NCBI GenBank assembly: GCA_934045905.1
Contig: OW203764.1
Location: 38,747,434 to 38,811,433, forward strand
Reading direction: 5' to 3'
Source of the DNA: Leuctra nigra
Lineage: Eukaryota > Arthropoda > Insecta > Plecoptera > Leuctridae
Length of the DNA stretch: 64,000 nt
Made by a program: the position numbers and the translations under genes. Shown piece by piece: positions 31,701 through 43,606 of the stretch. The notes beneath the pieces were generated by a model that was not told the origin of the DNA, did no database searches, and saw only the letters and a program-made list of their open reading frames with translations. Each line of letters begins with the position of its first letter. The first letter of the stretch is position 1.

Positions 31701-34700
31701 AACACACGAGCCGTCTGGCGTGATAGTGATAGTAGCAACACACGAGCCGTCTGGCGTGATAGTGATAGTAGCAACACACGAGCCGTCTGGCGTGATAGTG
31801 ATAGTAGCAACACACGAGCCAGCTAGCGTGATAGTGATAGTAGCAACACACGAGCCGTCTTGCGTGATAGTGATAGTAGCAACATACGAGCCGTCTGGCG
31901 TGATAGTGATAGTAGCAACACACGAGCCGTCTTGCGTGATTGTGATAGTAGCAACACACGAACCGTCTGGATGATAGTGATAGTAGCAACACACGAGCCG
32001 TCTGGCGTGATAGTGATAGTAGCAACACACGAGCCGTCTGGCGTGATAGTGATAGTAGCAACACACGAGCCGTCTGGCGTGATAGTTATAGTAGCAACAC
32101 ACGAGCCGTCTGGCGCGATAGCGATAGTAGCAACACACGAGCCGTCTGGCGTGATAGGGATAGTAGCAACACACGAGCCGTGTGGCGTGATAGTGATAGT
32201 AGCAACACACGAGCCGTCTGGCGTGATAGTGATAGTAGCAACACACGAGCCGTCTGGCGTGATAGTGATAGTAGCAACACACGAGCCGTGTGGCGTGATA
32301 GTGATAGTAGCAACACACGAGCCGTCTGGCGCGATAGTGATAGTAGCAACACACGAGCTGTCTGGCGTGATAGTGTTAGTAGCAACACACAAGCCGTCTG
32401 GCGTGATAGTGATAGTAGCAACACACGAGCTGTCTGGCGTGATAGTGATAGTAGCAACACACAAGCCGTCTGGCGTGATAGTGATAGTAGCAACACACGA
32501 GCCGTCTGGCGTGATAGTGATAGTAGCAACACACGAGCCGTCTTGCGTGATAGTGATAGTAGCAACACACGAGCCGTCTGGCGCGATAGTGATAGTAGCA
32601 ACACACGAGCTGTCTGGCGTGATAGTGATAGTAGCAACACACAAGCCGTCTGGCGTGATAGTGATAGTAGCAACACACGAGCCGTCTGGCGTGATAGTGA
32701 TAGTATCAACACACGAGCTGTCTGGCGTGATAGTGATAGTAGCAAAACACAAGCCGTCTGGCGTGATAGTGATAGTAGCAACACACGAGCCGTCTGGCGT
32801 GATAGTGATAGTAGCAACACACGAGCTGTCTGGCGTGATAGTGATAGTAGCAACACACGAGCCGTCTGGCGTGATAGTGTTAGTAGCAACACACGAGCCG
32901 TCTGGCGTGATAGTGATAGAAGCAACACACGAGCCGTCTGGCGTGATAGTGATAGTAGCAACACACGAGCCGTCTGGCGTGATAGTGATAGTAGCAAGAC
33001 ACGAGCCGTCTTGCGTGATAGTGATAGTAGCAACATACGAGCCGTCTGGCGTGATAGTGATAGTAGCAACACACGAGCCGTCTTGCGTGATAGTGATAGT
33101 AGCAACACACGAGCCGTCTGGATGATAGTGATAGTAGCAACACACGAGCCGTCTGGCGTGATAGTGATAGTAGCAACACACGAGCCGTCTGGCGTGATAG
33201 TGATAGTAGCAACACACGAGCCGTCTGGCGTGATAGTTATAGTAGCAACACACGAGCCGTCTGGCGCGATAGTGATAGTAGCAACACACGAGCCGTCTGG
33301 CGTGATAGTGATAGTAGCAACACACGAGCCGTGTGGCGTGATAGTGATAGTAGCAACACACGAGCCGTCTGGCGTGATAGTGATAGTAGCAACACACGAG
33401 CCGTCTGGCGCGATAGATATAGTAGCAACACACGAGCCGTCTGGCGTGACAGTGATAGTAGCAACACACGAGCCGTCTGGCGCGATAGTGATAGTAGCAA
33501 CACACGAGCCGTCTGGCGTGATAGTGATAGTAGCAACACACGAGCCGTGTGGCGTGATAGTGATAGTAGCAACACACGAGCCGTCTGGCGCGATAGTGAT
33601 AGTAGCAACACACGAGCCGTCTGGCGTGATAGTGATAGTAGCAACACACGAGCCGTCTGGCGTGATAGTGATAGTAGCAACACACGAGCCGTCTGGCGCG
33701 ATAGTGATAGTAGCCACACACGAGCCAGCTAGCGTGATAGTGATAGTAGCAACACACGAGCCGTCTGGCGTGATAGTGATAGTAGCTACACACGAGCCGT
33801 CTGGCGTGATAGTGATAGTAGCAACACACGAGCCGTCTGGCGTGATAGTGATAGTAGCAACACACGAGCCGTCTGGCGTGATAGTGATAGTAGCAACTCA
33901 CAAGCCGTCTGGCATGATAGTGATAGTATCAACACACGAGCCGGCTTGCGTGATAGTGATAGTAGCAACACACAAGCCGTCTGGCGTGATAGTGATAGTG
34001 GCAACACACGAGCCGTCTGGCGTGATAGTGATAGTAGCAACACACGAGCCGTCTGGCGTGATAGTGATAGTAGCTACACACGAGCCAGCTAGCGTGATAG
34101 TGATAGTAGCAACACACGAGCCGTCTGGCGTGATAGTGATAGTAGCTACACACGAGCCAGCTAGCGTGATAGTGATAGTAGCAACACACGAGCCGTCTGG
34201 CGTGATAGTGATAGTAGCCACACACGAGCCAGCTAGCGTGATAGTGATAGTAGCAACACACGAGCCGTCTGGCGTGATAGTGATAGTAGCTACACACGAG
34301 CCGTCTGGCGTGATAGTGATAGTAGCAACACACGAGCCGTCTGGCGTGATAGTGATAGTAGCAACACACGAGCCGTCTGGCGTGATAGTGATAGTAGCAA
34401 CTCACAAGCCGTCTGGCATGATAGTGATAGTATCAACACACGAGCCGGCTTGCGTGATAGTGATAGTAGCAACACACAAGCCGTCTGGCGTGATAGTGAT
34501 AGTGGCAACACACGAGCCGTCTGGCGTGATAGTGATAGTAGCAACACACGAGCCGTCTGGCGTGATAGTGATAGTAGCAACACACAAGCCGTCTGGCGTG
34601 ATAGTGATAGTGGCAACACACGAGCCGTCTGGCGTGATAGTGATAGTAGCAACACACGAGCCGTCTGGCGTGATAGTGATAGTAGCAACACTCGAGCCGT

Positions 34701-34715
34701 CTTGCGTGATAGGGA
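28757..34715 (+). repeat. Giant 36-bp satellite array, about 165 units
   Basis: The unit is CACACGAGCCGTCTGGCGTG followed by ATAGTGATAGTAGCAA, repeated head-to-tail for about 5.96 kb with few indels. Variant units (CCAGCTAGCG, GAGACGTCTGG, GCGCGATAG, GAGCTGTCTGG) recur with higher-order periods: 180 bp at 29081/29261/29441/29621 and 144 bp at about 30380-30740. Rare 2-3 base deletions at about 31970 and 33122 shift the register. Since 36 is a multiple of three and five of six frames lack stops, open frames of up to 1,187 codons appear on both strands. They are not taken as genes. The array lies in the synaptotagmin intron before the C2B core exon. Confidence 0.95.
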
Positions 34716-34907
34716 TAGGGAGAAGTACATCTTGGGTATTGATTATATATTTTTTCTAGTGATCTAGTGTAGTGAAATTTAAAAGAAAAAAGACTGTAGT
34801 AAGAAATAATATGGATTTCCGACATAATTGACGGCTCAAAATGAGACAAACTCGATTATTCATAACTATTCATAACTTATCGAAATGCTAAAAAATATGT
34901 ATAGCTT

Positions 34908-37776
34908 AGGTGCGTGAACCTGGCACCCCCCACTCAAGATAAATGGATGAAACTTTCCAAATATTTAGTGCTACCCCTAAAAAGTTATTAAGCAAAAGGT
35001 GTGGAACTGGGGGGTGCCAAGTTCACAGCTACCCCCTTAAGAGAAACTGTTCAAACTTTGCAGATATTTAGTGCGGAATTAGTGGGAATGAGTGCGACTA
35101 GTTCCAGAATTAGTGCGACTACCCCTAAAAAGTTATTAAGCAAAAGGTGTGGAACTGGGGGGTGCCAAGTTCACAGCTACCCCCTTAAGAAAAACGGTTT
35201 AAACTTTGCAGATATATAGTGCGGAATAAGTTCGAATTAGTGCGACTAGTTCTAGAATTAGTGCAAATACCCCTAAGAAGTTATTAAGCAAATGGTGTTG
35301 AACGGGGGGGTGCTAAGTTCACAGTTACCCTCTTAAATGAAACGGTTCATACTTGATATATGTTTTGTGCGGAATTAGTGCGAATTTTTGCGACTTGAAC
35401 CAGAATTAGTGCGCTTACCGCTAAAAGGTTATTAGGCAAAAGGTGTGGGGGGTGGCAAGTTCACAGAACCCTCTTAAAAGAGAGAAACGGTTCAAACTTT
35501 GCAGATATTTAGTGCGGAATTAGTGCGAATTAGTGCGACTAGTTCCAGAATTAGTGCGACTACCCCTATAAAGTTATTAGGCAAAAGGTGTCAGGGGTGC
35601 CAGGTTTACAGCACCTCCCATTGAGATAAACGGTTCAAACTTTTTACATAGTTATTTATTGTTGAATTAGTGTGACTAGTGTTTAGTAATCACCGTATTA
35701 TACTTTAAAAATTACTTAAGTGCATCGTTTTTACAGTCATTTATCTGTTCCTAAGCATATGCCATTCATGTACCACCGCCTGTGATGTGTTTGTATACCT
35801 AATTCTAAGGCTTTGACATGAGTCCAGGAAGCTGTGGTTGGTTTATGATGGGATTGTTAGATCTGTCATAGGGGTAGTCGCACTAATTTTAGAACTTGTC
35901 GCACTAATTCGCACTAATTCCGCACTAAATATATATAAAGTGTGAACCGTTTCTCTTAAGAGGGTAACTGTGAACTTGGCTCCCCCCAGTTCCACACCTT
36001 TTCCTTAATAACTTTTTAGGGGTAGTCGCACTAATTCTGGAACTAGTCGCACTAATTCGCACAAATTCCGCACTAAATATTTATAAAGTATGAACCGTTT
36101 CTCTTAAGAGGGTATCTGTGTACTTCGCACCCCCCAGTTCTACACCTTTTGCTTAATAACTTCTTAGAAGTAGTCGCACTAATTCTGGAACTAGTCGCAC
36201 TAATTCGCATTAATTCCGCACTAAATATCTGCAAAGTTTGAACCGTTTCTCTCTTATGGGGGGTGGGGGGGTGCTGTGAACTTGGCATCCCCCACACCTT
36301 TTGCCTAATAACTTTTTAGGTGTAGTCGCACTAATACTGGAACAAGTCGCACTAATTCGCACTTATTCCGCACTAAGTATCTGCATAGTTTGAACCGTTT
36401 AACTCTTTGGGGGGGGGGGGGGGGGGGGGTGCTGTGAACTTAGCACCCACCCACACCTTTTGCCTAAAAACTTTTTAGTGGTAGTCGCACTAATTCTGGA
36501 ACTAGTCGCACTAATTCGCACTAATTCCGCACTAAACATATATAAAGTATGAACCGTTTCACTTTAGAGGGTAACTGTGAACTTGGCACATCCTTCTACA
36601 CCTTTTGCTTAATAACTTTTTAGTGGTAGTCGCACTAATTCTGGAACTAGTCGCATTAATTCGCACTAATTCCGCACTAAATATATATAAAGTATGAACC
36701 GTTTTTCTTAAGAGGGTAAATGTGAACTTGGCACCCCCTAGTTCTACACCTTTGGCTTAATAACTTCTTAGGGGTAGTCGCACTAATTCTGGAACTAGTC
36801 GCACTAATTCGCACTAATTCCGCACTAAATATCTGCAAAGTTTGAACCGTTTCTCTTAATGGGGTAGCTGTGAACATGGCACTCACCCAATTTCATACCT
36901 TTTGCTTAATAACTTTTTAGAGGTAGTCGCAATAATTCTGGAACTAGTCGCACTAATTCGCACTAATTCCGCACTAAACATATATAAAGTATGAACCGTT
37001 TCACTTTAGAGGGTAACTGTGAACTTGGCACATCCTTCTACACCTTTTGCTTAATAACTTTTTAGTGGTAGTCGCACTAATTCTGGAACTAGTCGCATTA
37101 ATTCGCACTAATTCCGCACTAAATATATATAAAGTATGAACCGTTTTTCTTAAGAGGGTAAATGTGAACTTGGCACCCCCTAGTTCTACACCTTTGGCTT
37201 AATAACTTCTTAGGGGTAGTCGCACTAATTCTGGAACTAGTCGCACTAATTCGCACTAATTCCGCACTAAATATCTGCAAAGTTTGAACCGTTTCTCTTA
37301 ATGGGGTAGCTGTGAACATGGCACTCACCCAATTTCATACCTTTTGCTTAATAACTTTTTAGAGGTAGTCGCAATAATTCTGGAACTAGTCGCACTAATT
37401 CGCACTAATTCGCACTAATTCCGCACTAAATATCCGCAATGTTTGAACCGATTATCTCTTATGGGGGGTGCTGTGAACTTGGCACCCCCCACACCTTTTG
37501 CCTAATAACTTTTTAGGGTTAGTCGCACTAATTCTGGAACTAGTTGCACTAATTCGCACTAATTCCGCACTAAATATCTGCAAAGTTTGAACCGTTTATC
37601 TTTCATGGGGGGTGCTTAGTGAACTTGGCACCCCCCACACCTTTTGCTTAATAACTTTTTAGGGGTAGTCGCACTAATTCTGGAACCAGTAGCACTAATT
37701 CGCACTAATTACGCACTAAATATTTGGAAAGTTTCATCCCTTTATCTTGAGTGGGGGGTGCCAGGTTCACGCACCT
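34908..37776. mobile_element. Mutator-like foldback element with tandem-repeat arms
   Basis: The ends AGGTGCGTGAACCTGGCACC and GGTGCCAGGTTCACGCACCT are exact reverse complements, flanked by GTATAGCTT (34899-34907) and GTATTGCTT (37777-37785), a 9-bp target duplication with one mismatch. The left arm (to about 35650) holds about 150-bp units (AGTGCGACTACCCCTAAAAA ... TTAGTGCGGAATTAGTGCGA) on the + strand; the right arm (from about 35870) holds the same units inverted. A unique spacer of about 220 bp separates them. Long TIRs and 9-bp duplications are typical of Mutator-like elements. No transposase. A G run (about 20) lies at 36409-36429. Confidence 0.82.
36540..37420 (-). repeat. 442-bp direct duplication inside the foldback element
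   Basis: The stretch from about 36540 repeats almost without change 442 bases later. The open frames 36677-36886 and 37119-37328 encode identical 69-residue strings, showing that this is a recent duplication of a three-unit block rather than two genes. Confidence 0.85.
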
Positions 37777-38007
37777 GTATTGCTTTTCTCTATTACACTT
37801 AATTTTAGTTACCTACCTACAATATCGTGATCAGTAAAATTTTCAAATAAGAAATTAGTTTCGGGGAGATTTTAACGTAACACTCCTTTTTTGTCTGGGG
37901 CTTGTCGCACTGTTCTGCAGCGAGGCTTATGGCGACGGATGAATGATTATGAGGTATGAGGATGATTGGGAGATGATGGTGGAGAGTAGGTAAGGATGGA
38001 AGTTGTC

Positions 38008-38226
38008 ATGGAGGCGGTCGTGGCCTATTAGTAGGGTACCTTCCCAACATTTGCCTGTCGACTGAGGGAAAACCACGAAAAAACCCAGTCAGGAAGGACG
38101 GCCGCGGGATTCGAACCCGGACCTCCGGAATACAAGTTCAGAGTGTTACGGCGGAACACGATGGGAATCGAACCCGGACCTCCGGAATACAAGTTCAGGG
38201 CGTTAACCACTCACGTAACGTGTTCC
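38008..38226 (-). repeat. tRNA-derived SINE with a doubled head
   Basis: Read on the minus strand there are two successive tRNA-like heads. Each has CTGAACTTGTATTCCGGAGG and GTCCGGGTTCGA(A/T)TCCC. The body follows: CGTCCTTCCTGACTGGGTTT, then GGCAAATGTTGGGAAGGTAC and CCTACTAATAGGCCACGACC. The body matches the SINE at 19590. Confidence 0.72.
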
Positions 38227-38645
38227 GTCGTAAAACTCCTGTCTTTGAGGAATTGCGTGACAAGAAAGACGGCAAACAATACTAACAGCATTTAATAGTG
38301 AACTTATAGGAATCCAACCCAGTCTTTGATGTCGCGTTGTGACTGGAAACCCGGCTCTTATTGGAGATGAGAACCTGGCATCGAGCTCAGTCGTCAGTAT
38401 TTTCATCGCGAGATTATATCAGGATGCTGTGCTTAGTTTGTCAGTGGGTTTGTTCAAAGCTAGAGAAAGAATTAGAGGACAACAAAGCAAATAGTTTATC
38501 AGAGACAGACTAGCCTGAAGAGAGGATTTTGAATATGACTATTGGGAGGGCGATTATGAGATTGGGGAAAGGATAGGAGACCGAAGCTAAATTCAAAATG
38601 ACGAAATAATTACTTGTAACTTCCTCACTTAATTATTATACTATG

Positions 38646-39126
38646 AAAACGCTTCGTGTAACGCTTTAATAAGCGAGCCTTCGTATTGCATTTGCATGCG
38701 AATTGATATGCGTTTTCAATTTTAACTGCTCTACAGATCTAGAAAAGTGTCGAAACAAAATTTGTAAAAGAAGCAGTGAAAAAAATATCTCAAATGTCAT
38801 TCAAGAATTTCAAAAATATTTCCAAATCGTATAAAATGTCCGTAAAATGTCAATAACTTTTAAAGATAACCCCACAGTTTAGTCTGAAAATTGTAAAATA
38901 TACCTAACATATTGTTCACAATGACCAACATTTTAGTCGGTAAAACAGTTCAATTTTTTTAATTTTTTTAAAAATCACTGTCCTTGTTCAAAAACTATAC
39001 ACGAGACCGCTCACATGACATTAGTGTGTGCAAAATTTCAGATAGTTTGGTTAATTGGTTTAACCTGGGCCTACAAACAGACACAAAAAACAAAATAAAT
39101 CAGAGAAAGTGCCTTAAGAGTACCCG
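38646..39126 (+). repeat. Repeat family X, copy 5
   Basis: It starts AAAACGCTTCGTGTAACGCT then TTAATAAGCGAGCC, and ends AGAAAGTGCCTTAAGAGTAC as in copy 3. It lies directly before the (CT)n acceptor of the C2B core exon and ends about 55 bases from it. Confidence 0.6.
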
Positions 39127-39181
39127 ATGCCTGATAGATGTGGTCATCATGTGACATGTTCTCTCTCTCTCTCTCTCTCAG

Positions 39182-39353
39182 ACCCCTACGTGAAGATCTA
39201 CCTGCTGTGCGAGAGCAAGCGCATCAAGAAGAAGAAGACCACGGTGAAGAAGTCGACCCTCCATCCCGTCTACAACGAGGCCCTCGTGTTCGACGTCCCG
39301 GCGGACAACGTCGAGGACGTCAGCCTCATCATCAAGGTCATTGACTACGACAG
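39182..39353 (+). CDS. Synaptotagmin exon: C2B core
   Basis: The exon starts after a (CT)n polypyrimidine tract ending CAG. Two bases complete the Asp, then 56 codons and AG (phase 2), with donor GTAACG. It reads [20 protein letters not shown], then [19 protein letters not shown] and [15 protein letters not shown]. The KKKKTTVKK polybasic strand and [13 protein letters not shown] are C2B hallmarks, and IDYDR opens Ca2+ loop 3. The exon is strikingly GC-rich against its introns. The remaining third of C2B (loop 3 end, WHXL motif) must lie beyond and was not found up to 64,000. Confidence 0.95.
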
Positions 39354-40545
39354 GTAACGTGACATGTTGCACATCAAAATAATAAGCCATGGCATCACAA
39401 AAACATACTTTGGACAGGTTATTTACTCTGTTCGTGGTTCGGAACTATAGAAACTGCACTTCATTCTGTGCCTCATAGGTAGAGAGAGGTTCAATTCTCG
39501 ATTTTGCGTTGCACACTTTTGAATCATGTACCTACATACATCATTATCAAGCTTCATCAATTGCAATTTGACTGTAGCCAACGAATTGATTGAATTAATA
39601 CATTATCTTGCAAGATGACTTGAAACACTATTATACAAATGTGCTTGGATAAACTCTGAATAACTGGTTTTAGAGTCCACCTAAAAAATAATTGAAATTT
39701 ACATCCTTCCTTCTACCTCCTATAGGTATAATCATTTATTTCTTAAAAAATTGAAACATATATCATGGCCATTACATTCATATTCAAAAGTATGACGTAG
39801 TAACATTTACTCCAGCGCTGTGTGGTAGTGCATACATTTAGCAGTTTATTAATTTTGCTTGCTCATAGATAAAAATCGAATTATCAACTTTTAGATATGT
39901 AATGTCGGCTTCTATTTGTATTACTATATTACTATTACTATTAGAATTACTATTTTAGTTGACATATCAAAGGAACCAACGCACACGCATTAGCGGCGGA
40001 CTTTTGCTTTTCGCTTTGAAGAGTAAAGTTCACGTGAAATCGGATAGAATTTCAAGCAAACTATCCAAATTACCATGAAATGAAGGTTCTCCAGTCTGAT
40101 GGAAAATTAACCATAGTTGACTCAGCACCTTCAGTAATCAAAGTAATAAGTTGAACATGAAATTAAGTCTTCGATCCATCATCAACGTCAGCAGAAAACT
40201 TCGCACTTTGGTTTTATGAATTTGTTGATTCGGAAAAATAGTGGCAAGTGCTTTTACTGACAGGTTAAGTAAAACTCAGGCAAACTGCCGTTGGAAAAGT
40301 TCTTCAACAAGTTGCTAAAAACAACAAGAACGCAAGATTGGCTGATTGGCGCCGTTCCAAACTCTTTTAAACGTGAGGTGATGCAGGTGTCTACCATTCT
40401 TTGTAATGGATCGATTACAATGTGGAACAAGGTGCGAACTACATAATCGTAGTTTTGAGATACTACCTAATCAAAGAAAACTTTTCTATAAAGTCTTGTT
40501 TTTAGAAACTTAGTTCAAATAGAAGAACAGTTTATGTACAACCAC
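39354..40545 (+). other. Intron after the last recognised synaptotagmin exon
   Basis: No further C2B exon found. AT-rich sequence with no recognised repeat. Confidence 0.5.
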
Positions 40546-41190
40546 TATTTTTTTTATTTTTTTATTGTTACAAATACATAAGATAAATACACTTTACAAA
40601 AATTGAACACTCAGGTCCACAAAGCCATAAAATGGCTTGAATGTGGAAGTAAACAAATTAAGTAATAAACATAATAACTAAACAGAAAATAACTTGCATT
40701 TCGATTGCAACAAACGAACAGCATTGACGGATGACAAGAACAAAAAACAAAAATATGACTGACTCAAAGATGATAATTTGTATTATATAACCATAATAAT
40801 TTATTGAAAAACTGCCTATAATGTACCAAAAATATCACAAACATGTCAATTCAGACAACCATTTCTTAATATTTATTTTAATTTCATTATATTTTTCGAA
40901 CTGTTTTAGATTTAAAGGCATACTATTAAAAATTTTGGGAATTTCATATGAAAGCATCCTCTTTCCATGTTTATTATTAAATAGAGGAACCTCCATAAGA
41001 TTTTGAATTTCTAACCTAGTGAATCGATTTCTACGCACATAAACTTTATCCTCAAAATAATTTCTTAGAATTAATCTGTATTTACGAAGTGCCTTCAAAG
41101 GAAGAATATTTACATGTTCATAATATCGTTCGACTTCAAAGTTACATTCCGTCTTGATAGTAAATGGAGTAATGCTCTTAAGGATATTAT
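40546..41190 (-). mobile_element. Non-LTR retrotransposon, 3' fragment (ORF2 C-terminus and poly-A)
   Basis: A minus-strand frame (40835-41098, open back to about 41190) reads VNILPLKALRKYRLILRNYF, then FNNKHGKRMLSYEIPKIFNS and EIKINIKKWLSELTCL. This is the typical end of a CR1/jockey-like ORF2, with its P-x-x-x-N-x-x-G-x-R-x-x-x-Y and LP-type strings. Downstream are AATAAA and an A-rich tail (T runs at 40550-40566 on the + strand). It is 5'-truncated and lacks the RT core. Confidence 0.7.
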
Positions 41191-41506
41191 GACAGGTCTA
41201 GTAGTAACGTTCTGGCTCAGTAGATGGCATTACATCCGTTTTCGACCGCGAAATATGAACATGACTTTTGGACATGAAATGTAGGGGATTTAGCCCCAGG
41301 CTGCGGAAAAATAGGGGTAGGGTGGAGTGAGTCGTCTGCCTTATCGCATCAAACATCTATACCTGTCGAGCTATTACGTGACCTTTGCCAATCAGTAGTA
41401 AAGTAACAGCAAACAACAATATTGTGTTGTGACGAATGAATGAATGTGTGAAACAAACATGCGTAAGTGTTTTATCGCAACCGTCATAATTGATTGTACA
41501 CTGTCT

Positions 41507-42295
41507 TAGAATTAACTTACTAATATTGACGACAGAAAATTATTCATAATGCAATTGTGTCTACTATTAAGGTGATACTAGCGCTCGGCCGTTTTAGAAA
41601 ATTGAGAGAAAAAAATTGTTTCAGAAGTGAGTGTAACTTTTACTGGATGTTCACATGATCAGTCTGATTGTATATTAGTAGCACTTTTTAATTTTTGCTT
41701 ATTGCATCGTTAATTAGGCGCCGGTTATTCAACAAAACCGCGCAAAACGATGAAATTTGCGATACGATTGGAGACCAAACCCGTAAACCAATTGATCTCA
41801 AATTTTAATCATGATTAGATGAAAGACAAACTTAGGGTTATCCCTTGGCACATTTTTGAAATTTAATTTTATACGGCGCCCAGGGAGACGAGAAAATAGC
41901 TAATTTTTCACCAAAAATCCACTAATTATTACTAATTAACGAAACAAAAAATTAAGAATGTACCAAGGGATAACCCTAAGTTTGTCTTTTATCTAATCAC
42001 AATTAAAATTTCAAATAATTTGGTCTACCCATTTCGTCTCCAATCGTATCGCAAAAAGTGTCTACAAAAAGCAGACAAAACGCTCGCGCTTGCAGCACCT
42101 TAATTGAATAATCATTGAGCGAGCGCCTACTTTTGTTTCTTTGGCGTGGTCATAATTTGTGTTAATTTATACATTTCACAACTTAAATTTTTTATCACAA
42201 CTTCACATTTTTATTGTCATAGCCGTCAAGAGAGAGTAGTTGTGATATCTATTAACTAGAATTAACTTACTAATATTGGTGACAGGAAAATGTTT
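41507..42295. repeat. Foldback repeat between direct repeats
   Basis: TAGAATTAACTTACTAATAT appears at 41509 and 42250 as a direct repeat. Between them, inverted arms face each other: GCGATACGATTGGAGACCAA ... AACTTAGGGTTATCCCTTGG, and CCAAGGGATAACCCTAAGTT ... CGTCTCCAATCGTATCGC. A fragment of the same arm (GTTTGTCTTTTATCTAATCA ... CGTCTCCAATCGTG) is at 25400-25490. Confidence 0.7.
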
Positions 42296-42959
42296 TTTAT
42301 TGCAAGTGTCTTACAAATAAAATGAATTGAATATAACGTATAAATAGAATCTACTCCCTGAATTATTAGCATGCCTTAATTCAGTTTCACTAACGGGGCA
42401 AAATTTAATACCTAATCATTTGTTGCGTTGATCCAAAAAATGAAGTATGAACAACATGACGAGAGAATCATTGAAGGGTGATTTGGGATGCTGTAGGAGC
42501 TTGGTTGATTTATGCTTCAAGAGTGCGAGAATAATTTAATTGTCATCATACTGTACCGACTAAACTGCAGATATTTTGGTTTCGAACGGATAGATGCCGG
42601 TATCTCTTATCACCATTTTAAACATTATACACAATGCGGTCTTCATCAAAAATAAAAAATTTAACTGTCAAAAATCAAATTTCATTTGCTTTTAAATTAG
42701 CTCAGTGTTCAAATGTACTTACTACATACATTTGAATGTATACAAATGTATATACTTACATTTACAATTACATTTACATTTTACAAATCTATTAACATCA
42801 ATAAGTGCCCAAAACAGGTGGGTGTTAAATTGTATAATAAATTGAGTGCAGTGCTCAAGTCCAAGCTGGATTATGAACGTTTGTAAATTTTTAAAGCTTG
42901 TTTGTTTTTATTCCATTGACAAATTCTTGCAGAATTCTATTTAATATACCAACTCAAAT

Positions 42960-43055
42960 TGTAAATTGAGTTATGTACCTATGTATTATTGACATTGTCC
43001 ATATATGTGACCAATCTGAACAAATAAAAAAATTGAATTGAATTTAATTTAATTT
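42960..43055 (+). mobile_element. 3' tail of a non-LTR retrotransposon
   Basis: TATTGACATTGTCCATATAT and ACCAATCTGAACAAATAAAA are followed by short TTGAATTTAA repeats, typical of the 3' end of a non-LTR element. No coding part is seen upstream. Confidence 0.45.
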
Positions 43056-43447
43056 GAAAATTCTACGGATTATAATGAAAGACGCGAAGACACATACATC
43101 TTCAGGGGAAAAAATCAAGGTAAATTATGAGCGCTCTTAAAAAAATATAAATACATTTTACATAGCTTCCAAAAACCATAATAAGTTTCAATAAATCTAA
43201 GGAAGTTCATTTAAAAATGATTTTACTAATGGCGTTTTTCGCTAGTTCTGCACTCAATTTGAAATCTGTATTGAATATTGTATGGTGACGTAATTTCAGT
43301 ACAAACATATTGCGGCCAGTGGAAAACGCCAAAAAGAAACCTGACAGATAATAAAATTTGAAAGAAAAAAATTCATACATAAAATTCATAACATTTATAC
43401 AAACACATAGGTACCTACATTAAATTAAATTAAATTTGAACTGTTAA

Positions 43448-43606
43448 GCCCCATTTACACGGTGCAATTTCTTGAACAATTTCTATTCCACAAAAGTTCT
43501 GCACATGTGCAGAGTCACTTTATTATCTCAAAAGTGACATTGCGCACGAGCAGATAAACTGTGGCACAGAAGTTGTTCAAGAAATTGCACCGTGTAAATC
43601 GGGCTT
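43448..43606. mobile_element. Short foldback MITE
   Basis: GCCCCATTTACACGGTGCAA, TTTCTTGAACAA at the left pairs with TTGTTCAAGAAATTGCACCG, TGTAAATCGGGC at the right. TTAA and TTTA flank it. The inner part GCACATGTGCAGAGTCACTT faces AAAGTGACATTGCGCACGAG. Confidence 0.8.

Larger units (their letters stand above)
491..39353 (+). other. Synaptotagmin gene (Syt3/5/6/10-like), partial, six exons
   Basis: This is the gene-level entry for the six exons listed separately. Synaptotagmins are vesicle or plasma-membrane proteins whose two C2 domains bind Ca2+ and acidic phospholipids and act with SNAREs in exocytosis. All five introns are GT-AG and their phases agree (0, 0, 2, 0, 1), giving one continuous frame of about 298 codons. 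Both C2 domains carry the SDPYVK loop-1 motif, and C2A ends loop 3 with DFDRFSRHD, so C2A keeps the five acidic Ca2+ ligands. The C2B segment [20 protein letters not shown] and the following [14 protein letters not shown] resemble vertebrate Syt3/6/9/10 more than Syt1, which has KKMDVGGLSDPYVK. Introns are 1,918, 902, 1,311, 18,161 and 15,675 bp. The N-terminal and transmembrane exons, and the exon that should follow DYDR (normally GHNE/IIG...), are not seen. The 18-kb intron contains a second complete gene. Confidence 0.93.

Noticed and set aside
28757..34715. CRISPR array
   Set aside because: The 36-bp repeats are contiguous with no unique spacers, and the context is an animal intron.
28522..34759. 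Very long open frames (up to 1,187 codons) on both strands, reading ATITITPDGSCV, YYHYHARRLVCC, GVIVIVATHEPS and similar repeats
   Set aside because: They follow automatically from a 36-bp unit without stops in five frames. No splice signals, start context or composition supports translation, and both strands are equally open.
36073..37328. Identical 69-residue proteins at two places
   Set aside because: They are frames within a 442-bp duplicated block of the foldback element's tandem repeat.
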